A DNA stretch of 64,000 nucleotides from Nostoc flagelliforme FACHB-838 (GCF_014698065.1 NZ_JACJSI010000005.1:1-64000), one strand, 5' to 3'; counted from the first letter of the stretch, positions 45,664 through 55,303 are shown. Program-made: numbers and translations. The notes: generated by a model not told the origin, from the sequence alone.

Positions 45664-46848
45664 CTAAAAGTTAGCTTTTAATTTCGGATAAATCACATCA
45701 CACTTGCGGCCTACAAACCAGAGCGTAAAACCTAAAGGGATAGAAAACAACTGGATAAATATCGGAGTTCCTAAATAGCCAAAAAATGATGTCATTTGTA
45801 CAACTATCGCTACCCAAAAATATCGGGGAAAGTAAAAAGCAAAGATAATCGAAAGTATATCAGCAGGATAAAAATATCTTTCGTGCATTTTAGGAAGGAT
45901 ATACGGCATAAACAAAACTGAGATGGTAGCTAAGTGTATCAGTCTGTCTTGAGTAATTTTTAACCTACTTTTATAAACAATATATACCAATAAAAATATT
46001 GCAGATATCGTTAACGTTAAACCTATAGGGACAACAATATTATAAAAATTGTTAGGAATCCATTGATAAATATTAGGTGCGCCTTTAGCTAATTCTTTAT
46101 ATTTATTAGCTTGGCTAAAGTAGATTAATAGCAATTCTTGCATGGGTCTTCCCACCAACCATGACGGCAAAACTGAAACTATATATACCGCCGGAATTAA
46201 GGGTAAATAATACCAATTAATTCTGTTTTTAACTAATAGAATTAATAATAATGGTGCTAAAAACATTGCTTGCAATTTAAAAGAAAGTCCTACGCCAAAA
46301 CTAAGTAAGGCTGGAATTTGTTTTTGAATAGATAAAAAGTAAATACAGGCAATCAATCCCGTTGTATAGATACTGTCACATTGACCCCAGAGGGCACTAT
46401 TATATATAACAGTTGGACTCAAGATAATTGCCAAAAAAGCAAAGATAGGTTGATTACCTTGTGGGTATTTTAGTCGAACAATTTTGTAAGTAAAAAAGGC
46501 ACAAAGAAAATCAACAGTCATTGCCAAAAGCTTGATTGCCAAAATTTTCGGTAATCCAGACAGCAAGGTGGCAGAAATTAAAATCCAGTAAAGATATGAG
46601 GGTGTATAATCGGCAAAACTATACTTAAGGGCACTAAAGCCGCCATGAGATGCTATGAAATCATACCAACGCGCTAAAAAAAATTTATAATCCACCGATT
46701 TATTTGGCACGCAAACTAATCGAATCAGTACTGCAAATATAATGCCAATAGCCAAGTATCTAATAACTGGGGATGGAAAAGAATTTAATAGCCTATTGAA
46801 CGGAGATTTTACTGATTTTAATAATGCCTTATCGGAAGCTTTTGTCAT
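45664..46848 (-). CDS. Polytopic GT-C-like mannosyl/glycosyltransferase, paralogue B
   Basis: 394 residues, the near twin of paralogue A. Aligned without gaps from MTKASDKALLKSVKSPF (here) versus the copy A start, the two differ at only about two dozen positions, in clusters (for example the loop PNKSVDYKFFLARW and the stretch AVYIVSVLPSWLVGRPMQ), while long stretches between are identical. The C-terminus differs (CDVIYPKLKANF here). The start is set to ATG 46848 because it aligns with copy A; the frame also opens to ATG 46899, which adds 17 unrelated residues. The gene is 55 bases downstream of the EamA gene, so it is in a three-gene minus-strand unit with EamA and PIG-V-like genes. Confidence 0.8.
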   Translation of the reverse strand: MTKASDKALLKSVKSPFNRLLNSFPSPVIRYLAIGIIFAVLIRLVCVPNKSVDYKFFLARWYDFIASHGGFSALKYSFADYTPSYLYWILISATLLSGLPKILAIKLLAMTVDFLCAFFTYKIVRLKYPQGNQPIFAFLAIILSPTVIYNSALWGQCDSIYTTGLIACIYFLSIQKQIPALLSFGVGLSFKLQAMFLAPLLLILLVKNRINWYYLPLIPAVYIVSVLPSWLVGRPMQELLLIYFSQANKYKELAKGAPNIYQWIPNNFYNIVVPIGLTLTISAIFLLVYIVYKSRLKITQDRLIHLATISVLFMPYILPKMHERYFYPADILSIIFAFYFPRYFWVAIVVQMTSFFGYLGTPIFIQLFSIPLGFTLWFVGRKCDVIYPKLKANF

Positions 46849-46903
46849 AAATCTGATTAGTGTCGAAATATTATGCTTGCCCTTGTGGGTAGCGGTCATG
46901 GTG

Positions 46904-48853
46904 CTAAGAACCTTCGTTGGTTACTTGAACAATGGATTGACTAGATTGGGCTAGATAGATACCCGCTAAAACTACGGCAAAAGTCGCCCAGTCAAACAAA
47001 CCTACCTGTTCTGCAAAAATGAACCAAGCGAAAATGGAAGCCAGGACTGGATTGAGGAGAAGGGTAACAGCGACGACACCTGACGAGAGTCTGCTGAGGC
47101 TATAAGTCAAAAGTCCCTGACCCAACACTTGGCAGAAGAGAGCTTGAAAAATGATGAAAAACCACCCCATCCAGGAATAGGGAAACAATCTCTCTTCGAT
47201 GAATGGGAGAATAGGCAACAGAAACATTGTAGTCACACCACAACGCCAGAGCATTATAGTTGCGGTAGTAAATCGGGTTTGGAGTTGTTCTATCAGCAGC
47301 AAATAGGTGGCAATAAAAACTGCGGTTAGAAATGCTAGCGCATCACCAAGTATTTGGTCAGTTGCAAATTGTATATTATGAAGTTCAAAGGCGATCGCTC
47401 CTAAAAGCGCTATGACCATACCCATAACAAATCTGTTATCGAAGCGCCGACCTAATAACAGATACCCAGCCGCAGCAACGAATAAGGGATTTAAATTAGA
47501 CAGTAAAGCTACGTTAGCAACGCTAGTTTGACTCAGCGACCAAGCCCACAACAACAGGGAGGTCGTTGCAGCACTTCCCATTGCCAATAACAGCCACACA
47601 TCCTGTTTTGTAAAAGGCTTCTGTTCTATAGGTTGACGATCGGGTTGTTGGCGGCGCAAAGCCTCAAGTCCATTCCACAGCGCAAAGACGACTGCGGCAA
47701 TCCAACTTCGATGAAATCCTACAGCATTTGCACTAATTTCTTGTTCGCATAATTTTGCTAGAGATGGTGCCAAAGATATGGGAATTAGGGCAACAAATAA
47801 TGAGACAGATCCTAGTAAAGCTGGTGTTTCAAAAAATTGTTGCTTTAGTAATGACAGTTTGAGTGTCATGCTTTTAACGAAAGTGTTAACTATATTTTTG
47901 ACTGATTCCTGAAACGGCAAATTCACAGTAGCTTGGCTAGATATGGCTAAGTATAAACCTATTAAAACTACAGCAAAACCTACCCAATTTGAGAAAGTTA
48001 ATTTTTCTGAAAATATTACAAGAGCGAAAATACCGCTAAATACTGGCTCTAAAAGATGTACCAAGGAGACAACCACAGAGGAAAACTTGGCAAGGCTATA
48101 GGTCAAAAGCCCATGACCGAAAACTTGGCAAATCAGAGCTAGGGAAATGACCCAAAGCCACCCACTGACTGTAGAGGGAAAAAGCTGATCTTGAGTCAAC
48201 AAAAGTATGGGGAAGATGACTAAAGCCGCGATCGCACAGATCCACAACTGGATTGTGCCCGGAGAAAACTTGGTTCGTAATTTTTCTACGATCAGCAGGT
48301 ATGCACTCAAAAAAACCGCAGAAACGATGGCAGCCAAGCCTCCCTGAACTTCGTCTATGGCGATTTGCAGTTCCTCAAATTCAATAGCGATCGCTCCCCC
48401 AAGGGCGATGATCATCCCAATCAGGAATTGACGCTCAAAAGCCTTACGGAATAACAGCCACACCCCTAAGCTAGTAAATATGGGGGCGAGATTATGCAGC
48501 ACACTAGAAATCGCAACGGTAGTTTGAGTTAGCGACCAAGCCAACAAGACTAAAGTGGCAGCCCAAAGAATACCAGCACCTAGCAATAGCAAAAGATCCT
48601 GAATGGTATAGCGCTGCTGTTCTACAGGTTTTTCTACGGAAAATCGCTGCCGTATTGCCTTGTATCCATGCCAAAGCAAGAAGACCACACTAGCAAGCCA
48701 AAAGCGATTAAATACAGTGGCACTGGGGCTGAGTTCAATTTCGCTCAATTTTATAAAAATAGAGCCAAAAGATATGGCACCTACACCTAGAAATAATGAA
48801 GCGATCACTATCTTCGTTTGATTAAATACACTCATGAGGAAATTTAAATTCAA
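46904..48853 (-). CDS. Double EamA (DMT) transporter with four EamA repeats
   Basis: 649 residues, about 20 membrane helices. Residues about 15-310 and 340-640 are two complete EamA-type transporters, each itself a tandem repeat of five helices. Matching blocks are visible: FNRFWLASVVFLLW against FHRSWIAAVVFALW, GMIIALGGAIAIE against GMVIALLGAIAFE, and CQVFGHGLLTYSLAKFSS against CQVLGQGLLTYSLSRLSS. A polar linker of about 30 residues joins the halves. Drug/metabolite transporters with this fold usually act as 10-helix proteins, so this is a fused pair. The substrate is unknown, and it could be a metabolite or a lipid-linked sugar. It lies between two glycosyltransferase-like genes on the same strand, 18 bases from the upstream one. 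Confidence 0.88.
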   Translation of the reverse strand: MNLNFLMSVFNQTKIVIASLFLGVGAISFGSIFIKLSEIELSPSATVFNRFWLASVVFLLWHGYKAIRQRFSVEKPVEQQRYTIQDLLLLLGAGILWAATLVLLAWSLTQTTVAISSVLHNLAPIFTSLGVWLLFRKAFERQFLIGMIIALGGAIAIEFEELQIAIDEVQGGLAAIVSAVFLSAYLLIVEKLRTKFSPGTIQLWICAIAALVIFPILLLTQDQLFPSTVSGWLWVISLALICQVFGHGLLTYSLAKFSSVVVSLVHLLEPVFSGIFALVIFSEKLTFSNWVGFAVVLIGLYLAISSQATVNLPFQESVKNIVNTFVKSMTLKLSLLKQQFFETPALLGSVSLFVALIPISLAPSLAKLCEQEISANAVGFHRSWIAAVVFALWNGLEALRRQQPDRQPIEQKPFTKQDVWLLLAMGSAATTSLLLWAWSLSQTSVANVALLSNLNPLFVAAAGYLLLGRRFDNRFVMGMVIALLGAIAFELHNIQFATDQILGDALAFLTAVFIATYLLLIEQLQTRFTTATIMLWRCGVTTMFLLPILPFIEERLFPYSWMGWFFIIFQALFCQVLGQGLLTYSLSRLSSGVVAVTLLLNPVLASIFAWFIFAEQVGLFDWATFAVVLAGIYLAQSSQSIVQVTNEGS

Positions 48854-48871
48854 CTTATATATTCAAACCCT

Positions 48872-50167
48872 CTAACCAACCCAACGCTCTTGGGCAAATC
48901 CTACAGCTATTTTGGCTAGTAGTGTCACAAAAATTCCCAATATTAAATATCCCTGACGAGGATGACGAGATAGCAGCACACCAATGGCTATATTCAAAGG
49001 CACAATCCCGTAAGCGAGACGGCTCAAGGAGATGGTGCCTCCAGAAGCTAGCAGCAAACCAATACCACAAAAGCCATAAATAACTGTAACTGGGGTCAGT
49101 TGCCTGTGTAAGCGCCACAACACATAGCCACCACCCAACACCATAAACAAGTTGAGCAAGCTATTGATCCAGTCTTCACTCGCTAGGAGCAATAAAAATA
49201 AGACTAAAGCATAAAATCCATAGAATAATTTTCCCGAACTAAAACGCCATAAAAGATAGCCACTCGCAACAATCACCACTAACAACAAGAGATACCAGGG
49301 GTCTTGAATACCGCCAGATGGGTTTTCAACCCAACCATATTGCCAATTTTTTGTGCCAACTACAATTTGCATGATCATGTTTAACCAACCCTGCCAATCA
49401 AATCCCAGAGTTGGTCGCCATCCCCGTTGTGCTTCGATAAAAGCTAAAGGCCCGCCAAAATAAATCGCACAATACAAGCTGAATAGAAGTATGCCAATAG
49501 TAGTAGTCAATCCAGCTATATAGGCAACAGGTGGTCGGCGTTCTTTCCACGCGGCGATCGCAAATGCTGGAATTAGTGCCATACCTGTAGGACGTGTTGC
49601 TGTCGCCATCGCGCCCCAAAGGGCAGTCCAGCCATAGTGATTTTGATCAAATGCCCGCAAAGCTGATGTACTCAAAAACAAATACAGCCCCTCTGTGTAA
49701 ATCACCCCTGTAAACATCGACGATGGATACAAAGAAACCACAGCAGTGACCCACTGTGCTGCATTGATGCCATAATGCTCCTTGACCCAAAAGTATAAGC
49801 AGTAAAGCGCGGCAAAAAATGCCAAGTTGTTGATTAACGTCCCAGCTAATTCAAACGGTAAGCCCAACTTCATCAAAAGCCAGATGCTTAAGGGAAACAG
49901 GGGAAAGAAAGCCAGATTATGTTGCTTGCCGTCATTGACAAATTCATAACCAGAAGTAGCGATCGCTCGGTAATGCATACTATCCCATGCATCAATAACC
50001 CCCCAGCCAAAATGCGGCAAAAATTCTTCTGCTGGTAACGGTAACTTGGGCGCAAGCAGCAACATGGCAGTCCAGATGAATATTCGGCTGGCAAGCCATA
50101 TTGCTGCTGGAAACAGGAAATCATTTTTCCATAAAACTTTTTTTATAACTATCTGAACTTTGACCAT
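48872..50167 (-). CDS. PIG-V-like (GT76) mannosyltransferase family membrane protein
   Basis: 431 residues from ATG 50167. Ten or so membrane helices. The N-terminal loop has the WDS motif of the PIG-V family (DAWDSMHYRAIATSGYEF, Asp59 and Asp62 in the acidic pair), then KQHNLAFFPLFPLSIWLL and a conserved helix SLYPSSMFTGVIYTEGLYLFLS with TATRPTGMALIP. Family members transfer mannose from a polyprenyl-phosphate donor; bacterial ones are little studied. The start is placed at ATG 50167 (MVKVQIVIKK) because it begins the homology; the frame extends upstream to a GTG at 50227. It heads the minus-strand unit with EamA and paralogue B. Confidence 0.82.
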   Translation of the reverse strand: MVKVQIVIKKVLWKNDFLFPAAIWLASRIFIWTAMLLLAPKLPLPAEEFLPHFGWGVIDAWDSMHYRAIATSGYEFVNDGKQHNLAFFPLFPLSIWLLMKLGLPFELAGTLINNLAFFAALYCLYFWVKEHYGINAAQWVTAVVSLYPSSMFTGVIYTEGLYLFLSTSALRAFDQNHYGWTALWGAMATATRPTGMALIPAFAIAAWKERRPPVAYIAGLTTTIGILLFSLYCAIYFGGPLAFIEAQRGWRPTLGFDWQGWLNMIMQIVVGTKNWQYGWVENPSGGIQDPWYLLLLVVIVASGYLLWRFSSGKLFYGFYALVLFLLLLASEDWINSLLNLFMVLGGGYVLWRLHRQLTPVTVIYGFCGIGLLLASGGTISLSRLAYGIVPLNIAIGVLLSRHPRQGYLILGIFVTLLAKIAVGFAQERWVG

Positions 50168-50712
50168 AAGGTTAAGTGCTTCAACAAACTCTTTTACACA
50201 TCCTTTTACATATAGCTGCTGCAACACCGCAATTTATGAGTAACATTTTGCATATTAAATCCTCCACAACATAATTAACAAACTGGACAGATTACAAATT
50301 ACTTAAAAGTATTCCCTGTTTGGTTCCTTTTGCCAATTTCTCGGAATTTATCTTTTAAAATATAGTATTTATAAATACAATTTTTGTCTAGTTAGATGAA
50401 AATTGAGCAACTTTAGTACTTTATGGCTAGCAGTCTATTGAGTTGAAATCAACGGATTGGGGCTAGTACCGCAAGGCGGAAGTCAAAAGTCAAAAGCCAA
50501 AATTCAAAACGAATACAGCATAAGCGTTTTGTTGATTTGGAATGGGTTGTTTATTTCTGCCGCGCTGTACTAGGGCAGTGAGGAGGACACAGGTAAATTT
50601 TCCTTCTTTGCCTCTCTCCTCGCCGTCGTCAGGTATCGATTATAGGGATTCCTGTTATTAATGAGTCCCCAGCAATTTATAGTGGGAGTTGTCTGTAAAT
50701 CCTTAAACAATT
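50168..50712. other. Divergent intergenic region before dxr
   Basis: About 545 bases. It holds the promoters of the PIG-V-like gene and of dxr. A 7-base repeat run (GTCAAAA type) lies at 50481-50510, and the last 150 bases before dxr are richer in GC. No gene is seen. Confidence 0.5.
50481..50510. repeat. Short tandem heptamer repeats
   Basis: Units close to AGTCAAA and AGCCAAA ('agtcaaaagtcaaaagccaaaattcaaaa'). STRR type, four or five degenerate copies in the dxr upstream region. Confidence 0.65.
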
Positions 50713-51909
50713 GTGAAAGCGATTACTCTTGTTGGTTCCACTGGTTCTATTGGTACTCAGACTTTAGATATTGTCACTCAGTACCCAGATCAGTTTCGGA
50801 TTGTGGGATTGGCAGCTGGGAATAATGTAGAGATGTTGGCTGCTCAAATTCGGCAATTTCGCCCGCAAATAGCAGCAATTTGCTCAGAAGATAAATTACC
50901 AGCGCTCAAAGAAGCTCTCATTGACCTCGATCCCCAACCGATTCTACTGACAGGTGAGGCCGGAGTGATAGAAGTCGCCCGCTACGGCGATTCTCAAACC
51001 GTTGTCACCGGTATTGTTGGTTGTGCTGGTTTGCTACCGACGATCGCAGCGATTGAAGCTGGCAAAGATATTGCTTTAGCGAACAAAGAAACCCTGATTG
51101 CTGGGGCTCCTGTGGTTCTACCCCTGGTTGAAAAACATGGTGTAAAATTACTCCCTGCCGATTCCGAACATTCCGCAATCTTTCAATGCCTCCAAGGTGT
51201 TCCCAAGAATGGCTTGCGAAAAATTTTGCTCACTGCATCTGGTGGGGCTTTCCGAGACTGGGATGTAGAAAAGTTAGCAGATGTAACCGTTGCTGATGCT
51301 CTCAAGCATCCAAATTGGTCGATGGGGCGTAAAATCACTGTAGACTCTGCTACTTTGATGAATAAAGGACTGGAAGTAATTGAGGCTCACTTCCTGTTTG
51401 GGTTGGATTATGACAATATCGAAATTGTCATTCATCCCCAAAGCATTATTCACTCACTGATTGAACTGCAAGATACTTCAGTTTTAGCCCAACTCGGTTG
51501 GCCAGATATGCGCTTACCTTTGCTGTATGCTCTATCTTGGCCTGATCGCATTTACACCAACTGGGAACGACTAGATTTAGTCAAAGCTGGAAATTTAACC
51601 TTCCGTGAACCAGATCACCAGAAGTATCCTTGTATGCAGTTGGCTTACGCTGTGGGTAAAGCTGGTGGTTCGATGCCAGCGGTGTTAAACGCCGCCAATG
51701 AGCAAGCTGTGGCTTTATTTTTAGATGAAAAAATTCGGTTTTTAGATATTCCTCGGTGTATCGAATGGGTGTGCGATCGCCATCAAAATGATAACTGTGC
51801 TAATTCCTCTTTAGATGACATTTTGGCAGCAGATAAATGGGCAAGACAAGAAGTTTTAACAGCGACTGAAAAGTTAGAAACTCACTCGCGGATAATTTCT
51901 CTGCGATAA
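50713..51909 (+). CDS. dxr: 1-deoxy-D-xylulose 5-phosphate reductoisomerase
   Basis: 398 residues. The NADPH-binding start is [21 protein letters not shown], the catalytic region includes [15 protein letters not shown] and the metal-site [16 protein letters not shown], with [13 protein letters not shown] and [32 protein letters not shown]. Length and motifs are normal. It rearranges and reduces deoxyxylulose 5-phosphate to methylerythritol 4-phosphate, the first committed step of isoprenoid synthesis, which in this organism supplies carotenoids, quinone tails, phytol and the UppS substrate. The start is GTG at 50713. No ribosome-binding site is strong. It is the only gene on its strand between 50.2 and 51.9 kb. 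Confidence 0.98.
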   Translation: MKAITLVGSTGSIGTQTLDIVTQYPDQFRIVGLAAGNNVEMLAAQIRQFRPQIAAICSEDKLPALKEALIDLDPQPILLTGEAGVIEVARYGDSQTVVTGIVGCAGLLPTIAAIEAGKDIALANKETLIAGAPVVLPLVEKHGVKLLPADSEHSAIFQCLQGVPKNGLRKILLTASGGAFRDWDVEKLADVTVADALKHPNWSMGRKITVDSATLMNKGLEVIEAHFLFGLDYDNIEIVIHPQSIIHSLIELQDTSVLAQLGWPDMRLPLLYALSWPDRIYTNWERLDLVKAGNLTFREPDHQKYPCMQLAYAVGKAGGSMPAVLNAANEQAVALFLDEKIRFLDIPRCIEWVCDRHQNDNCANSSLDDILAADKWARQEVLTATEKLETHSRIISLR

Positions 51910-52352
51910 AAACCTTCAGTTCACATTGGACTGAGGATTAGAAATTGATGCTTAGTCCCAATCTCTAATCCCCAGCCTCTTATCCAATTAATATGCAAAT
52001 CATTTCGCTTGATGGCAAAGACATACTCACCGAACTATAAAAAGTAAACTAATTGAAGATAGTCGGTGCCTTCCGGATCAGCCATAAATTTTATGTATGT
52101 CTATAAATTGATATTCAAAGAAAACTTAAAAAAAATTATAAAAACTTTGCAAATAATCAAGATAGCCTATAAATAATTATCTCATTTTTAGGTAAAATAT
52201 CCCCAGGATAATTATCACAAAAAACCATTTCATTGAATATTAAAAATTGGTTTTATCATTTTTTATACCAGCGATTTTCACCAAAACAAAAGCTTACCCT
52301 TTCTGAATCAATCTACTCTTAGACAAGGGAAATTATTAAGGAATTAATATAT
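51910..52352. other. Intergenic region after dxr
   Basis: About 440 bases. It is AT-rich and contains a 15-codon open frame at 51993-52040 that I do not call a gene. A weak CAGT/ACTG pairing follows the dxr stop codon. No terminator with a T-run is visible. The right end holds the promoter of the small membrane protein. Confidence 0.5.
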
Positions 52353-52550
52353 ATGATTATTACGTTGATTATAGCTTGGATAGTCTTCATAATCTTATGG
52401 AAGTTGCTAAAAGCAACCGTAAGAACTGCATTAACTCTTGCGGCAATCCTTGTTTTATTAAATATTAGTTTTGGCATTACTCCACAAGATATTTGGCATT
52501 ACGTAACGCAGTTTGCTCAAAATCTGTCGCAGATCCAAACTGGTAAGTAA
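52353..52550 (+). CDS. Small hydrophobic membrane protein, 65 residues
   Basis: One or two membrane helices: ITLIIAWIVFIILWKLLKATVRTALTLAAILVLLNISFGI, then a polar amphipathic end (TPQDIWHYVTQFAQNLSQIQT). The break at KLLKATVRT suggests a short cytoplasmic turn between two helices. No family is recognised. AAGGAA (52338-52343), ten bases before the ATG, is a reasonable ribosome-binding site, and a hairpin follows the stop, both supporting a real gene. It is convergent with the thioesterase gene. Confidence 0.6.
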   Translation: MIITLIIAWIVFIILWKLLKATVRTALTLAAILVLLNISFGITPQDIWHYVTQFAQNLSQIQTGK

Positions 52551-52556
52551 AAATCT

Positions 52557-52589
52557 ATACTTCACTTTTGCTAATGAAAGGTGAAGTAT
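52557..52589. terminator. Hairpin between convergent genes
   Basis: ATACTTCACTTTT (52557-52569) pairs with AAAGGTGAAGTAT (52577-52589), 12 of 13 positions allowing one wobble, with a 7-base loop. It is in the 66-base gap between the convergent small membrane gene and the thioesterase gene, so it may terminate both. The T-runs are short. Confidence 0.6.
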
Positions 52590-52616
52590 AAAATATGAAG
52601 TAACAGCTTTTCTTGG

Positions 52617-53123
52617 TCAATTGTTATTCAATGCTGAAATCTTGGCTAAGGCATCCTTAAAACTCGGCGGCAACTGACGCATAATCTTGCCTCTGTCGCG
52701 ATCTAAAGCCACTAATGTCACCTTAGCCGTCACGTATAATTGTTGTCCATCAGTTGAGACAATGGCATAATCCCAATTGATGCGGACACCTGTCACCTCA
52801 GCCATGCGCGTTTTTACCATTACTGCCATACCCAATTGAATTGAACGGTGATAGCGCACCGACAATTCTACAACTGGTAAATCGCAACCGATAGCGACTA
52901 AATCAGCAAATTCAATTCCTATAGATCGCAAGCATTCAATCCGCGCTTCTTCCATCCAAGCTATGTAGGAACCGTGCCAGACAACACCTGCATAGTCAGT
53001 GTGGTAGGGTTGCACTCTTACAGGATATTCAAACCAATTCCCAAATTCGTCAGTTGATGGATTGTCAAGGGCGCTGGTTGGTGGCAATTTTGGTTGGCTG
53101 GGTCTTTCTTCTGACATCTTCAA
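52617..53123 (-). CDS. Hotdog-fold acyl-CoA thioesterase (YbgC / DHNA-CoA type)
   Basis: 168 residues. The 4HBT motif is clear: VRVQPYHTDYAGVVWHGSYIAWMEEARIECLRSIG, with the catalytic-type Asp43 and the conserved HTDYAGVVWH...Y. Then VVELSVRYHRSIQLGMAVMVKTRM and VRINWDYAIVSTDGQQLYVTAKVTLVALDRDRGKIMRQLP, a single hotdog domain. Cyanobacterial members hydrolyse 1,4-dihydroxy-2-naphthoyl-CoA in phylloquinone synthesis, or small acyl-CoAs; which applies here is not resolved, although phylloquinone is needed for photosystem I. A 25-residue proline-rich N-terminal extension (MKMSEERPSQPKLPPTS) is unusual; the start may be Met3. Confidence 0.83.
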   Translation of the reverse strand: MKMSEERPSQPKLPPTSALDNPSTDEFGNWFEYPVRVQPYHTDYAGVVWHGSYIAWMEEARIECLRSIGIEFADLVAIGCDLPVVELSVRYHRSIQLGMAVMVKTRMAEVTGVRINWDYAIVSTDGQQLYVTAKVTLVALDRDRGKIMRQLPPSFKDALAKISALNNN

Positions 53124-53233
53124 TTTTCTCAGTACCTATAAATTTTCCAAATTATTGAATAGCATAAAAATTAATTGCGTTGCCGGACTTCTTGATTTAA
53201 TATTTACCTTCCTAGCATAGGGAGTGTTTTGTT

Positions 53234-55303
53234 ATGCAGCCTAATCTCCGGTATGTGAGTGTTATTACTTTATCTCTATTTAGCTTACTAGGTTTTGGGA
53301 TGGTGTATCCAGACAACAACCAGGTAAACACAAATACAAGGTTGAGGTACGAATCTGGAGAAAAAGCTCAAGCTTTACCTAAGAATAATCAACTTTCAGA
53401 AATTGCAACGCTGAACGAAGAAGCTATCAAAGAATCTCGCCAAGGTCAATCGAAAGAAGCGTTGCAGAAATTACAGAAAGCATTAGCCATCAGCAGAGAA
53501 CTTGGAGAGCGCTCTTGGGAAGCGGTAACATTCAACAACATCGGCAGAATCTACCAAAGTCAAAAAAAGTATTCTGAAGCACTTCGATCCTATCAGCAAG
53601 CCTTATTAATTAACAAAGAACTTGGGGATCTGGTTCAACTTGGCAAAACATACAGTAACATAGGTTACTTATTCGATATCCAAAGCGAGCCAGAGTTAGC
53701 AATTTTTTTCTACAAACATTGCTTGATTAATCGTGAGAAAGCTCGCTTGAATCCATCAGGACTAAGTGCGCCACAACCAGATGCTTACAACATAAGTGTT
53801 AGCCAGACATATCGTATTTTGGGTGAACGATTGCTCAAACAGGAACGTGTTGTTGAGGCACAAAGGACAATGGATTTACTCAAAGTTGAAGAACTAGAGG
53901 AATATTTTCAGAATGTGCCGGGTAATCAACGTACTGTCAAAGGTATTAATATAGCGGCAACAGAAAAACCAATTAAACAAAAGTTGGATCAAACTGTAGA
54001 TAATGCTGTTGTGCTGGGTAAAGAACTCACAACACTACGGAAAATTTCTCCCCAACAGCGATCGCTCGAACAAAAACAACGCATTGAGCAATTAGTCTTA
54101 AATCAACAACAACTTTTGGATAAATTTAACGAATTTATCAATAGTTCTTCAGTAAAAGCACAGATAGAGCAAATTAACCGAACAGCTAGGCGGCAAAATT
54201 TGGATTTGGAAAGTCTCAACGAACTTCGAGATAATTTGGCGCGATTACCTCAAAAATCGGCGCTACTTTACCCACTGATTTTAAAAGATAGCTTGGAATT
54301 GGTATTGGTAACTCCTGAATCCCCACCAATTCATCGCACGGTTGCTGTCAAACGCGAAAACCTTTATCAAACAATTGCCGCTTTCCGCCAAGCTTTAATC
54401 AATCCCAGTCGAAATATCAAAGCACCTGCACACCAATTGTATGACTGGTTAATTAAACCGATAGAGAAAGACCTAAAACTATCAGGTACACAAACCCTGA
54501 TTTACGCTCCAGATGACCAGTTACGCTACATTCCTTTAACTGCTTTATATGATGGCAAACAATGGCTAGTGCAGCGCTTTAATGTGAATCACATTACATC
54601 TGCTAGCCTGACTAACTTAAATACCCCGCAACAATCTACTTTGCGGGTTTTAGCCGGTGCTTTTACTAAAGGTAATTATCAAATTAAAGTTGGAAATCGA
54701 CAGGTTGCTTTCGCTGGCTTACCCTTTGCAACGCGGGAGGTGGACAGTTTAGCTGCTGCGGTTCCTGAAACTACGAAGCTTTTAGACGATGAATTTAGCC
54801 CCAGAGTCACTCTACCCCAAATGGATGATTATACGATTGTCCATTTAGCGACTCATGCAGCCTTTGTGGTTGGTAAACCAGAAGACTCGTTTATTTTATT
54901 TGGGAATGGCGATCGCGTTAACTTTAGAAATGTTGCCACTTGGTCACTGCCCCATGTAGATTTGGTAGTGTTAAGTGCCTGTGAAACCGGCTTGGGAGGC
55001 AAGTTAGGTAACGGTGAGGAAATTTTGGGCTTTGGCTATCAGATGCAACAAACCGGTGCTAAAGCCGCGATCGCCTCGTTATGGTCTGTAGATGATGGTG
55101 GTACACAAGCACTCATGAGTGCTTTTTATACTATTCTTTCCACCAATAAGCTGACTAAAACTGAAGCTTTACAGCAAGCTCAAGTTTCATTAATTACTGG
55201 AAATTGGAAGTCCCTAAGTCATAATACACCCAGAGCAGCAGTTAATGACTTTAGCCATCCGTACTATTGGGCACCGTTTATTTTGATTGGTAATGGACTT
55301 TAG
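53234..55303 (+). CDS. TPR-CHAT protein (caspase-like)
   Basis: 689 residues. A hydrophobic N-terminal segment (residues 8-25, VSVITLSLFSLLGFGMVY) may be a signal anchor. Two to three TPRs follow (about 55-145: AIKESRQGQSKEALQKLQKALAIS, AVTFNNIGRIYQSQKKYSEALRSYQQALLI). A helical linker leads to the CHAT domain (about 330-685). The catalytic dyad is intact: His541 in VHLATHAAFV and Cys583 in LSACETGLGG, followed by GAKAAIASLWSVDDGGTQALMSAFY. CHAT proteases of the HetF/PatU-like and TPR-CHAT types act in differentiation or cell-death-like signalling. No classical effector partner (gasdermin, Csx29) is adjacent. It starts ATG after a purine-rich stretch. Confidence 0.88.
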   Translation: MQPNLRYVSVITLSLFSLLGFGMVYPDNNQVNTNTRLRYESGEKAQALPKNNQLSEIATLNEEAIKESRQGQSKEALQKLQKALAISRELGERSWEAVTFNNIGRIYQSQKKYSEALRSYQQALLINKELGDLVQLGKTYSNIGYLFDIQSEPELAIFFYKHCLINREKARLNPSGLSAPQPDAYNISVSQTYRILGERLLKQERVVEAQRTMDLLKVEELEEYFQNVPGNQRTVKGINIAATEKPIKQKLDQTVDNAVVLGKELTTLRKISPQQRSLEQKQRIEQLVLNQQQLLDKFNEFINSSSVKAQIEQINRTARRQNLDLESLNELRDNLARLPQKSALLYPLILKDSLELVLVTPESPPIHRTVAVKRENLYQTIAAFRQALINPSRNIKAPAHQLYDWLIKPIEKDLKLSGTQTLIYAPDDQLRYIPLTALYDGKQWLVQRFNVNHITSASLTNLNTPQQSTLRVLAGAFTKGNYQIKVGNRQVAFAGLPFATREVDSLAAAVPETTKLLDDEFSPRVTLPQMDDYTIVHLATHAAFVVGKPEDSFILFGNGDRVNFRNVATWSLPHVDLVVLSACETGLGGKLGNGEEILGFGYQMQQTGAKAAIASLWSVDDGGTQALMSAFYTILSTNKLTKTEALQQAQVSLITGNWKSLSHNTPRAAVNDFSHPYYWAPFILIGNGL

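Noticed and set aside
51993-52040. A 15-codon frame with a plausible ATG after dxr
   Set aside because: Too short to judge and has no ribosome-binding site; possibly the 5' relic of a lost gene.
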